Source: Bacteroidota bacterium | GTDB lineage: Bacteria > Bacteroidota > Ignavibacteria > UBA10030 > UBA6906 | Length of the DNA stretch: 64,000 nucleotides | Direction of reading: 5' to 3' | Assembly (NCBI GenBank): GCA_030835135.1 | Contig: JAUQWO010000057.1 | Span: forward strand, 1 to 64,000 | Part shown: positions 36,284-44,158 of the stretch, one piece after another | Layout of the letters: each line of letters opens with the position of its first letter | Position numbering within the stretch: the first letter of the stretch is position 1 | The notes under the pieces: model-generated | Database searches by the model: none | What the model was told of the DNA's origin: nothing | The model's input: the letters and a program-made list of their open reading frames with translations, nothing else | Translations under genes and position numbers: made by a program

Positions 36284-36302
36284 TGTTCACGATAAATGAA
36301 CA
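36284..36302. promoter_or_regulatory. abiE operator IR2
   Basis: TGTTCA (36284-36289), seven bases, TGAACA (36297-36302): same arms and spacing as IR1, centre-to-centre distance 83 bp, about eight helical turns, so both sites face the same side of the DNA. Extra TGAACA half-sites occur at 36231 and near 36312. Confidence 0.75.
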
Positions 36303-36434
36303 GACACACAATATGAACAGTCTCGCCACATAAGACTCGCCGAAAGGCCGGTTTTCCACCTCGAAAATCGCTTGCGGAGGGATCCTTGAAGAGGAGAACA
36401 CGCATTCCACCGATCAGGAAGGAAGACACTGCTC

Positions 36435-36653
36435 CTACTTAGGAGCCTGCACCCAGCCCTTGCCCTTCCACACCGCCCAGATGGCCATGGAATGGCCTTG
36501 GCCGAGTTCGTACTCCTTCTTGAGCCAGGCAACCAGCTCGGTGGCCTTCATGCCCGGATCATAGACGCCGGCCTTCACGGCGGCGGCCTTCAACTGCTCC
36601 GGGGTTTTCCCGGTCTTGGCTTTGATGTTGTCGATGTACGCCTGGAATGACAC
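36435..36653 (-). CDS. DUF4287 domain protein
   Basis: 72 residues from a GTG at 36653 with GGAGGG five bases upstream; the frame to 36683 has no ribosome site. SFQAYIDNIKAKTGKTPEQL, DPGMKATELVAWLKKEYELGQGHSMAIWAVWK is the conserved DUF4287 pattern. Function is unknown; members are often next to or fused with DUF5655 or DUF1801. A GCTCCTA/TAGGAGC inverted repeat (36431-36446) covers the stop codon and may end the transcript of the three-gene run. Confidence 0.85.
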   Translation of the reverse strand: MSFQAYIDNIKAKTGKTPEQLKAAAVKAGVYDPGMKATELVAWLKKEYELGQGHSMAIWAVWKGKGWVQAPK

Positions 36654-36669
36654 TGTGGCCCTCCAATGA

Positions 36670-37053
36670 TCAGGTTGTCGCATCCACCCAGTTCTTCACC
36701 AGTGCCGCGATCGCACGCCGGTGTTTCTTCAGGTCGGCGGGTGTCGGGATCTCCAGCACCGCGCGTTCTGCCCCCTTCCAGGCGAGAAGCCCCGCTGCAT
36801 CGGCGATAGGCCTCATCTTCACGTTACCGGGTCTGACGCCATGATGAAAGATGATCTGAATATGCTTGATCGGCTGGATGCGGAGCGTGATGCGGTCATC
36901 AGCACCGACGGCAAAATTCGGCGAGTTCCATTTCACGTTCTCGCCAAGGCCCCTGTGCGCCGACAGGATCAGCGTGCGCAGCGCGGTGATCTCCTTTGCC
37001 ATGGGGTGCTTCAGGGCATCAACCAGGGCTGTCACGTCAGCGTTCAGTGACAT
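36670..37053 (-). CDS. DUF1801 family protein
   Basis: 127 residues from the ATG at 37053 with GGGGGAAG upstream. The conserved DUF1801 (YdhG-like) features are seen: helix ALRTLILSAHRGLGENVKWNSPNF followed by a beta-sheet segment with IQIIFHHGVR and a basic C-terminal helix DLKKHRRAIAALVKNW. Function is unknown. It starts inside the end of the SRPBCC gene upstream and is followed closely by the DUF4287 gene: a compact run of three small genes. Confidence 0.85.
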   Translation of the reverse strand: MSLNADVTALVDALKHPMAKEITALRTLILSAHRGLGENVKWNSPNFAVGADDRITLRIQPIKHIQIIFHHGVRPGNVKMRPIADAAGLLAWKGAERAVLEIPTPADLKKHRRAIAALVKNWVDATT

Positions 37054-37492
37054 CGTCTTCCCCCTCACATGCCTTTTTCAGCCCTTCGGCTTCCCACCCC
37101 ACATACTTTTCCGTGATCGCCCCCATGAGTTTCACGGCAAGGCCGGCGAGCGCGCCTTCATAGAGCACCGAGAGCGTCACCGTGCAGCCGGCCGCCGCTT
37201 GTTCGATGCGGTGCACGGCGGTGACAGTAAGACCGGGGTTCGACGACACCCACGTGAAGTGGTGGTCCGGCGCGAACTCCGATACTTTCCAGACCGCCGG
37301 TGGAAGTTTGGGCTGGAAGACCATCACCCGCACGCCGACACCGAAGGGCCTGCTGCCCAGTCGCTTCACGCGGCGGATGGAAGGGGTCCAGGTGTGCCAC
37401 TGCTCCACGCCGGCCATGATGGGCCAGATGCGGGAGGCAGGGGCTTTGATCGCGATGGTTCTGCTGATGAATTGTCGGCTGGTCATGAACAT
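37037..37492 (-). CDS. SRPBCC (polyketide cyclase-like) protein
   Basis: 151 residues. START-like fold: IAIKAPASRIWPIMAGVEQWHTWTPS, then FGVGVRVMVFQPKLPP, FTWVSSNPGLTVTAVHRIE and a C-terminal amphipathic helix. A hydrophobic-ligand carrier or enzyme of unknown substrate. The start may also be the ATG two codons later; neither has a clear ribosome site. The 3' end overlaps the DUF1801 start by 17 bp. Confidence 0.8.
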   Translation of the reverse strand: MFMTSRQFISRTIAIKAPASRIWPIMAGVEQWHTWTPSIRRVKRLGSRPFGVGVRVMVFQPKLPPAVWKVSEFAPDHHFTWVSSNPGLTVTAVHRIEQAAAGCTVTLSVLYEGALAGLAVKLMGAITEKYVGWEAEGLKKACEGEDDVTER

Positions 37493-37582
37493 ACGCTTGA
37501 ACGTTTTCGGTGGCTCCCCACTCTCTATAACGGAAACGGCGGCCGGGATGTTCCGGGGGACCGCCTTTTCCCGGGTCCCGGG

Positions 37583-37610
37583 TTGCCTTCTTGCAGAAAG
37601 TTACTATACT
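37583..37610 (+). promoter_or_regulatory. Promoter for the STAS gene
   Basis: TTGCCT (37583-37588), 16 bp, TATACT (37605-37610), about 40 bp before the ATG. Confidence 0.55.
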
Positions 37611-37656
37611 GGTACCATACGGAGAATGAAGTTCCGACCACAACGGGAGGACCGGC

Positions 37657-38028
37657 ATGAACGTGACCGAGCTGGATCGCGATGACGGCATCAGGATCCT
37701 GAAGCTTGAGGGGCGGATGGATCTCGACGGGGCGGATGTGATCCGCAAGCAGTTGAGTGCCGCAACCACGGGCCACGGCCTTCGCGTGATCCTGGACCTT
37801 GCCGAGGTGAACTTCATGTCGTCGATCGGGATCGGCATGATCGTGCGACTTGCCCAGTCCGTGCAGAAGCGGAACGGCAACCTGGTCCTGCTGGATCCGC
37901 AGTCGGTCGTCTGGATGGTGCTCGAGCGGACGCACATCCCCGAGATCATCAGCGTGCACCTGAAGCTCGAGGATGCGCTGGTCGCTGTGCGTGGGGAGCC
38001 GTTGAAACCTGCCGGCGGGACCGCGTGA
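37657..38028 (+). CDS. STAS-domain anti-sigma factor antagonist
   Basis: 123 residues with GGGAGG seven bases before the ATG. The STAS fold pattern is complete: IRILKLEGRMDLDGADVIRK, VILDLAEVNFMSSIGIGMIV and the later NLVLLDPQSVVWMVLE. The residue aligned with the phosphorylated Ser of SpoIIAA-like proteins is Ser56 in MSSIG; the preceding residue is Ser rather than the common Asp. Such proteins bind switch kinases and release a partner regulator. No kinase or phosphatase is next to it. Confidence 0.9.
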   Translation: MNVTELDRDDGIRILKLEGRMDLDGADVIRKQLSAATTGHGLRVILDLAEVNFMSSIGIGMIVRLAQSVQKRNGNLVLLDPQSVVWMVLERTHIPEIISVHLKLEDALVAVRGEPLKPAGGTA

Positions 38029-38209
38029 ACACCCGCTTCGAGCGGCGGCCGGATCACCGCACCATCCTCACGACGGGCTCCGCAGCGACACCTTCTCCCC
38101 TCTGATCCCGTATACAGGTCACCGGCGCGTCTGCATCACGCGAGCCATCGCGGACGAACCGTCTCTGTCGGAACCTTCACGCAACGATCCTCTCACCGGA
38201 GCGATCATC

Positions 38210-39508
38210 ATGACACATCCCGTACGCGCCGCCTCTCTGACCTTCCTTCTCCTGGCCGCCATGTGCACCACCCGCGCCCAGGACTCCACCATCATCGTCA
38301 TCGACCATGCCGCGGGGGCGTTCGTTGAGGCTTACCGCATGCACGACGGCGCACGCGTTCCTGTCACCGCGAGGGACTTCAGCGGCATCGGCTCCCCGGC
38401 CGTCACCATCCGCACCGCGGACCCGGTGAAGGTGGTGCTGCGCAACTACCTTACCGCACTCTGGGATGCGCGCGTGGCCACCAAAGAGATCGAATCCGCG
38501 GAGTACGAACTGTACCGTGGACTCCTCGATGCCGTGAAGCCCTATGCGGCCGAGCTGCCTCTTCTGCTCGGCGTCACCGCAACGGAGCGCGAGGTGCCCG
38601 AGCCGGCCACACTGAAGGTGACCGCATACCGCGACTCCATCGCCTCGCTCCGTGCCACGACGATGTGGAAGGTCCGACAACTCTCGGTGGCGGAGTCGCT
38701 CACACCGGAAGAGATCTCCGCCACACGGCAGTTCGCCGCACAGTATCTCGGCGGCACGAGTGCACGCCCGCGTCTCCGGTTCCTCGACTCTCTCGCCGTG
38801 TGGTACGAGGCGCTGGCACAGGCGAGGGTCACGAAGGAGGTGTCCGAACTCCGCGAACAGAGCAAGGCGCTCCTGACGAAGGCGACGCAACTCGAACGCG
38901 CGCTCATCCGTCTCAGCACCATCGACAACACCGCCGCACTGCATCTGTATGCGCGGAGCACGTGGAAGGCGGGCGTCGGTGCCACCGTCACCATCGCATC
39001 CTCGGAGGCCATGGCATTCGCCGGACTCGATACCACGCTGTCGCGATACAGCATCACCGTCCTGCCCGATCCCATCGCCCGTCCGATGTCCGCGCTTGCG
39101 GTCATCTATTGGGCCGGCGACGAGTTCCGGTCGTATTCCACTGAACGCGTCACGGGCGGCTACGCCATCCGGGCGTCGAAGGATGATATCTCCCACTGGT
39201 CGCAGGGCATCTCGTTCGGCGTGGCCTGGCGCTTTCTGGACTTCCGCGATGTGAAGGATAAGGGGCTGGCGATCAGCGTGCCGGAGCTCATCGTCAATCC
39301 GTTCGAGTCGTTCCGCGCCATCGGCGTGGGGGTTGGCGCATCCTATGCGTTCGCGAAGCTGAGCGTGGGGGCGCTGTGGATCAGGAACTCTGCGCTGGAT
39401 GGGTTTAGCGCGGGCGACATCCTGGCCGACCCGACGCTCCTGCGGACAAAGCACGTATACACGCCGCGGTTCTTCGTGTCGTTGGGAGTCTATAGCCTGT
39501 CGTTCTGA
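38210..39508 (+). CDS. Secreted protein with helical middle and barrel-like C-terminus
   Basis: 432 residues with a signal peptide (AASLTFLLLAAMCTTRAQ). CGGAGCG lies about nine bases before the ATG. Residues 80-250 are helical with Leu/Glu/Lys-rich stretches, probably a coiled coil; from about 255 on, strands such as WKAGVGATVTIASSE, ISFGVAWRFLDF and GVGVGASYAFAKLSVGALW end in VYSLSF, suggesting a small membrane-inserted or beta-sandwich domain. No family recognised. Likely periplasmic/outer membrane. Confidence 0.6.
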   Translation: MTHPVRAASLTFLLLAAMCTTRAQDSTIIVIDHAAGAFVEAYRMHDGARVPVTARDFSGIGSPAVTIRTADPVKVVLRNYLTALWDARVATKEIESAEYELYRGLLDAVKPYAAELPLLLGVTATEREVPEPATLKVTAYRDSIASLRATTMWKVRQLSVAESLTPEEISATRQFAAQYLGGTSARPRLRFLDSLAVWYEALAQARVTKEVSELREQSKALLTKATQLERALIRLSTIDNTAALHLYARSTWKAGVGATVTIASSEAMAFAGLDTTLSRYSITVLPDPIARPMSALAVIYWAGDEFRSYSTERVTGGYAIRASKDDISHWSQGISFGVAWRFLDFRDVKDKGLAISVPELIVNPFESFRAIGVGVGASYAFAKLSVGALWIRNSALDGFSAGDILADPTLLRTKHVYTPRFFVSLGVYSLSF

Positions 39509-39565
39509 CGCGCTGTGATCGTGTGCCCACGGTGGGGGAATACGGGATTGATGAAGGGATCGTTG

Positions 39566-39907
39566 ATGGGACGTACATCTTACTCCAGCCTGCGGGATTT
39601 TCTCAACCCGGATGACAGTATCCCGGACCACGCCCGGCCGGCGATGCAGGCGTTCATGCACCTGGCATCTATCGTGGCCTGGGTAACGCGGGACATGTAT
39701 CCGGGTGTGATGCGAACGAATGTCTTCTGCAGGAGGTCGCACCGGGGTGTGCGATGTACGGGGGTGATCACGGCAGTCTATGAGACTGCACAGGCCCGCA
39801 TCTTCTGGCAGTGTCCAGTGTGCGGTGAGCAGGGATATATCGATAATTGGGAACACACTCCCTGGGACAGACGGGATGGTGCCCATGCCGGACCTACGAT
39901 GAACTGA
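39566..39907 (+). CDS. Small protein with a zinc-ribbon-like C-terminus
   Basis: 113 residues from the ATG at 39566 (AAGGGA seven bases upstream). The C-terminal third has a Cys-x12 region then CPVCGEQGYIDNWEHTPWD, a Cys4-type ribbon with upstream FCRRSHRGVRC. The N-terminal SYSSLRDFLNPDDSIPDHARPAMQAF is helical. Unknown function; possibly a nucleic-acid or protein adaptor. Confidence 0.6.
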   Translation: MGRTSYSSLRDFLNPDDSIPDHARPAMQAFMHLASIVAWVTRDMYPGVMRTNVFCRRSHRGVRCTGVITAVYETAQARIFWQCPVCGEQGYIDNWEHTPWDRRDGAHAGPTMN

Positions 39908-40015
39908 GGCCCCATACTCCCCCTCCACTGGGAGATACCGCCGGCGGTCGTCGGGGTTCCCTCCGGCCTGTCATGAGCTGACCGCTGCTGACCATGAGAA
40001 TGCCCGGCACGTGGC

Positions 40016-41326
40016 TCAATCGCCGTCGTAACGGAACGGCGGCTCGTTCCGGAGCATTTCGAATTCCTCCCAGAATGCCGTCTTGTCGCCGTGTCTCTCC
40101 ACCAGATCGCGGCAGTACACCTCATGCGGAACGAGCGGATCCCAGGTGTCCACGTCGCGTGCCATGAACGCAAGGTCACGCAGATATGATGCAGCAATTC
40201 GAAAGCCATGAGCGGGCGTTCCTTCGAGGACGCGATCGAGCAACCGCCGGAGCAGCAGACTTGCAGCAACAAACCGTCCCGCGATGCGCATCGCATAGGC
40301 AGTTCGCTCGAGCGGTGGCACCATGTCACCTGTGATGAACTCTGCGTGCTTGAAGATATAGACCTCGGCGGCGTCGAGGAGACCACAGTCGACCAGAAAG
40401 TCCATGGAACGATACGCAAACGGTTCACCCAGGATGATCATCGTTTCTTTGTTGAGGAACCGGTCGCGATCCTCGTGACCGATCACCTCGAGCAACGAGG
40501 CCAGTGTGGAAAGAGCCCGGTACTCCCGGAATATGCGCCAGGACAGCCGCTCTACCTCCTGGTGGTGGCCGAGGACATGCTGGATATCGCGCAAGAGCTC
40601 CAAGCCGTCCACCGCGGCGAGCGCATCCTCGGAAGCGATCCGCCCGAGCCACGTCTGCGCCGCCGGAATATTGCCTGCTTCGTAGCACGCCCTTGCGAAC
40701 GACACACAACGATCATCACTGATCACGCCGTCCGGACTCTCGCATTCCGTCATGACCTCGATCGCGCGGGACAGCAGCTCCCCGTCAGGGATCGACTGGG
40801 CGAGAATGAGTACCGCCCGGGTCAGACGGAGTTTGTGCGGGGTGTCAGCGGATGCGACGGCGATCGTATGCAAACATTCGGCCAGTTGTCGGGCGTCACG
40901 GGGGGACAGGAACTTCGGCGTCTGTGCGAGCAGTGACAGAGTCAGGCCCGGTCTATCATTCAACACGAGAGTATACAGGCGGAGGCGGATCCAGGGGGCG
41001 TCATCGGATCGCAACGCATACCAGACGAACAGCTCGCGCACACTTCTTGCTACGAAATAGCGCACCTCGTACTCCGTGCCATCGCACCGCGTCAGGATGC
41101 TCCCCGCCACCTCGAACATCGTGCACAGGTGATGCAGCCCATCGCGTGGATTCAATGCGGCATTAAACAGATGACGCAGCACCTCATGCAGGTACTGGAC
41201 GAACGCGTCTACGTTCTTGCGATCAATGGCGTGGTCCGCTCGCCTGATCTCGTCCAATGCAGTGGTATATTGCCGTAACGCCCTCGGATCGGCCGACGGG
41301 CGCGCGTAGTCCCATTCCCCGGACAT
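40016..41326 (-). CDS. Helical-repeat protein, possibly DUF6880-like
   Basis: 436 residues from the ATG at 41326 with a G-rich ribosome site. Almost entirely alpha-helical, with repeats of about 35-40 residues resembling TPR/SEL1-like solenoids (CVSFARACYEAGNIPAAQTWLGRI, DFLVDCGLLDAAEVYIFKH). The C-terminus YLRDLAF...CRDLVERHGDKTAFWEEFEML recalls the end of DUF6880 proteins. Role unknown; no partner gene on the same strand. Confidence 0.6.
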   Translation of the reverse strand: MSGEWDYARPSADPRALRQYTTALDEIRRADHAIDRKNVDAFVQYLHEVLRHLFNAALNPRDGLHHLCTMFEVAGSILTRCDGTEYEVRYFVARSVRELFVWYALRSDDAPWIRLRLYTLVLNDRPGLTLSLLAQTPKFLSPRDARQLAECLHTIAVASADTPHKLRLTRAVLILAQSIPDGELLSRAIEVMTECESPDGVISDDRCVSFARACYEAGNIPAAQTWLGRIASEDALAAVDGLELLRDIQHVLGHHQEVERLSWRIFREYRALSTLASLLEVIGHEDRDRFLNKETMIILGEPFAYRSMDFLVDCGLLDAAEVYIFKHAEFITGDMVPPLERTAYAMRIAGRFVAASLLLRRLLDRVLEGTPAHGFRIAASYLRDLAFMARDVDTWDPLVPHEVYCRDLVERHGDKTAFWEEFEMLRNEPPFRYDGD

Positions 41327-41541
41327 GTTCCCCCCAAATGCGGTATGCTGAACTGCGGGTGATTGCATGCAAGATAGCGGAGCCCGGAATCGAAATCAAG
41401 CGTCCGGCTTCGCGGAGGCATGTGTGCGCAACCTCAGCACCTGCGCAGCAGGGTCGACCGGGGATTTGTCTCATGCGATGATCCTTCCCCATCGGAATTC
41501 CCCCGTATCTTGTGGTATTCAATCTAACGGAGGAATTCCCC

Positions 41542-42168
41542 ATGTTCCCGCAATTCTGCGAAACCACCCGGGACCTTGCCCCTGAGATCTATTTCGGTGG
41601 GACGGAGGTCCCACCGTACTGTCATCTCCGCGTGTCCACGGATGTGCCGCTGGCGGAGCTCGTGACGGCCATCCGTACCGTTGGTGTTGCATCGAGCAGC
41701 TCGGGGTACATCGACGGCGAAGGGGTACACTTCCACCTCTCCGAGGACGACAACATCCGGGTCGACCTCTCCCGCGAGTTCGTGTTCGTGTCGCAACCCG
41801 GCGATACCGAAGGGGCGATGCCCTCCGCATGGCAGGTGCTGTTCTTTCTGATGGAGCCCGTGCGGAAGGTACTGTTCGTCGGCCATCATGACGCGCTGCT
41901 CCTGGAGAAGTCGCAGGCAACGTTGCGTCTGTGCCTCGCGCTGGACCAGTTGTGGGTGCAGGATGTGTTCCTGAAAATGAACCAGGCGATGGTGGAGTCC
42001 GACGAGGCGCGGGAGAAGGGTCTTGCGCAGCTCATGAAGATGCATGAAGAAGAGACCGGCGGGACGTCGTCCGAGATGTGGGAGTTCTGGGAGGTGTTCA
42101 GCGTACTGTTGATGGAGCAGCGGCTCGGGCTGAGGGTGGAGGCGCTTGCGATACCGCCAACGGTGTAG
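41542..42168 (+). CDS. Hypothetical acidic cytoplasmic protein
   Basis: 208 residues from the ATG at 41542 with GGAGGAATT upstream. The protein is mixed alpha/beta and acidic, with a sheet segment (SGYIDGEGVHFHLSEDDNIRVDLSREFVFVSQ) and helical C-terminal half rich in Met/Leu/Glu. I recognise no family. It is the last rightward gene before the convergent caspase gene. Confidence 0.55.
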   Translation: MFPQFCETTRDLAPEIYFGGTEVPPYCHLRVSTDVPLAELVTAIRTVGVASSSSGYIDGEGVHFHLSEDDNIRVDLSREFVFVSQPGDTEGAMPSAWQVLFFLMEPVRKVLFVGHHDALLLEKSQATLRLCLALDQLWVQDVFLKMNQAMVESDEAREKGLAQLMKMHEEETGGTSSEMWEFWEVFSVLLMEQRLGLRVEALAIPPTV

Positions 42169-42335
42169 TCGAACGACCGGAGCGCACCAAAGGGGAAGCG
42201 GGACCACGGCGGTCCGGTTCCCCCGGGTGCATTTCACACATTCACCAGAGCTGGCCGGGAATGCTCCCTGTCGTGCAGGCGGTGGCGTCCGACGGGTGCC
42301 GCACCCCGGTACGAGGGGGCGGTCCCCCGTGAACC

Positions 42336-43172
42336 TCAGATCGTGAACGGCTTCTGCGCGTAGAATGCCGTATCGACCGCGCCGGTCTTGTAAAGGTTCG
42401 GCGATTGATCCGGCGGCATGCGCCGCACGATGTCGCGGTGGAACCGTGTGTAGTCACCTCTGAACCGGCCGTTGTTCCAGACCTTCAGCAGATTGCCGGT
42501 GAACAGGCCGTTGTACGTGCCGTCCGCGGAGGTCTGATTGTCCTGGCAGCCCGAGAAGAGCAACACCGATGCCTTCGGGTGCGGCGGCGCTTTCTTGTCC
42601 GCGAACGGACGAGCGATCTGCGTATAGAACTTCTTGTTCTCCCGGTACGTGCGCAGCGCCACCTCGGGCGGCATGAACCGGTACTTCATCGGCGCACCGG
42701 TGGCGTCGCGCGGGTATTCGAACGGCGTGCCGCGCAGGAACGCTTCACGCGTCACCGTACCGCTGTGACAGCTGTCCGAGAACACCAGGATGCGCACCCC
42801 CGCCGCAAACTTCGCAAAGAGCGCGTCGAGCTCATCGTCGATCATCTCGCCATCGAAGAGGCACCAGGTCTCGTCCTGCGCATCCGACTCGTCGCCGTTC
42901 GTGTCGGGCACCTGTCCGCCGTGACCCGAATACGTGAGCAGAAAGATGTCCCCTTTCTTCAGCTTCGTGGCAGCGGAAGTGATACCCGCGATCACGCTCT
43001 TCCGCGTGGCCGCCTTCGTGAGAAGCATCGTGCCCTTGAAGCCCTGGCTGTCGGCGATCGCCATCATGTCGCGGGCGTCCGCTTCGCAGGCATTCAGCAC
43101 GCCCGACCAGCCGGCGTAGTGTCCGGGGTCCACCGCATTGAGACCGATCGACAGCGCATATCCGCTCGCCAT
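42336..43172 (-). CDS. Orthocaspase/metacaspase-like C14 peptidase
   Basis: 278 residues from the ATG at 43172, which has GGGAGGG six bases upstream; the frame continuing to 43559 reads through operators and is not coding. The caspase p20 fold is complete: ALSIGLNAVDP, DIFLLTYSGHGGQ with catalytic His84, and ILVFSDSCHSG with catalytic Cys135. An acidic insert DTNGDESDAQDETW follows the His loop, a calcium-type feature of metacaspases. No signal peptide or other domain, so it is a type without fusion. Such peptidases cleave after Arg/Lys and in some bacteria drive cell death or defence. Confidence 0.9.
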   Translation of the reverse strand: MASGYALSIGLNAVDPGHYAGWSGVLNACEADARDMMAIADSQGFKGTMLLTKAATRKSVIAGITSAATKLKKGDIFLLTYSGHGGQVPDTNGDESDAQDETWCLFDGEMIDDELDALFAKFAAGVRILVFSDSCHSGTVTREAFLRGTPFEYPRDATGAPMKYRFMPPEVALRTYRENKKFYTQIARPFADKKAPPHPKASVLLFSGCQDNQTSADGTYNGLFTGNLLKVWNNGRFRGDYTRFHRDIVRRMPPDQSPNLYKTGAVDTAFYAQKPFTI

Positions 43173-43289
43173 GATGTTCCCTCCCTTGAGTGATCGACGC
43201 ATCTGCTGACTTCGTAATGTGTAGTGGCGGGGTGGCCCTTCTTCCTCTGCGAATGTTCCTGAGTGGCGTTCGAGAGGCGGGCTTCTCGC

Positions 43290-43333
43290 ATTGTACTCAA
43301 TGCATTGAGTAAAATTACTCAAGACGTTGAGCA
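43290..43333. promoter_or_regulatory. Twin ACTCAA/TTGAGT operators upstream of the caspase gene
   Basis: First palindrome 43294-43311 is perfect (TACTCAATG CATTGAGTA); second at 43316-43333 is the related TACTCAAGA CGTTGAGCA. Centres are 22 bp apart, two helical turns. On the minus strand a TACAAT -10-like box (43290-43295) abuts the first palindrome. Together they look like a dimer-binding control region for the caspase gene. Confidence 0.65.
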
Positions 43334-43401
43334 AAGCCGTACTCCCGGAAGTGTATGAACCCTCACATGCGCATCTTACCGCAAACGCCCGGTATGTCCG
43401 G

Positions 43402-43833
43402 TCAGGCCGTCGACCCACCATCCGGAATGATGATGCCCACCGCGAACGTGAACAACGGGAGCAGCACCGCGCCGTAGACCGCCTGGTACCAGGGCAGGAA
43501 CGCGAACGGTCCGCCGAGAGCGAAGACCCACACCGCAAAGGCGATCGTGGCAATGGCAAGCTGCAGGGCCTTCGTCACGTGCGTGATGCGCCAGAGATAG
43601 ACCGGCGTGAGCGCCAGGAGGATGCCGAAGGCGATCCAGAGGATCGTGGCATTGGGGCCGGCGGGATCGGCCGCAGTGATGACGCCCTGCACGGCGATAT
43701 AGACCGTGACGACCTCAGCGGGGATGTATTTCAGGATGCGGGAGCCGTAGCCATCAGGAGAAGGGGCGGCTGTAGATCCGCGTGCACCGGCGCGTGCATC
43801 GATGTCGCGTTGCGTGAGGATGGTTCGTGGCAT
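43402..43833 (-). CDS. Three-helix membrane protein
   Basis: 143 residues. After a basic 30-residue N-terminus come KYIPAEVVTVYIAVQGVITA and three membrane helices (about 65-80, 88-107, 112-136). ATG with CGGAG six bases upstream. No named family that I recognise. It lies 230 bp upstream of the caspase gene on the same strand, with the operator pair in between. Confidence 0.65.
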   Translation of the reverse strand: MPRTILTQRDIDARAGARGSTAAPSPDGYGSRILKYIPAEVVTVYIAVQGVITAADPAGPNATILWIAFGILLALTPVYLWRITHVTKALQLAIATIAFAVWVFALGGPFAFLPWYQAVYGAVLLPLFTFAVGIIIPDGGSTA

Positions 43834-44158
43834 GCTGAACTCCGATTCATGTGAGATCAGTACACATCTTCAACCGCAGTTGCATCAGGTGCTCCCATAC
43901 TCGGTGAGGCCGATGGGGCCGGATGCGATCCACGGGGGACCGTCGAGTTGCTACTGATACGTCGATGGGCCGGTCCCTGTTGCGGTGGGGTGGGGCTCCG
44001 GCGGTTCGGTGCCGGAGATCGGCAGGCCGCGCTCAACCCCGGATGCACTCCCTTGATGCATGGTACGAATTTCCGGGATTAACATGCGTACATTGTTGTT
44101 TCACTCGCCGTCTTCGGGAAGAATGGACATTTTGCTCAAACAGTCCACCGTCTCGACA
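43834..44158. other. Intergenic region between two leftward genes
   Basis: 325 bp; one 7-bp-stem hairpin CTCCGGC / GCCGGAG (43996-44017) about 140 bp past the stop of the T9SS gene on its transcription side, possibly its terminator. Nothing else seen. Confidence 0.45.

Noticed and set aside
43173-43559. N-terminal extension of the caspase
   Set aside because: Would translate the palindromic operators and has Arg/Ser-rich non-coding composition; the ATG at 43172 has a strong ribosome site.
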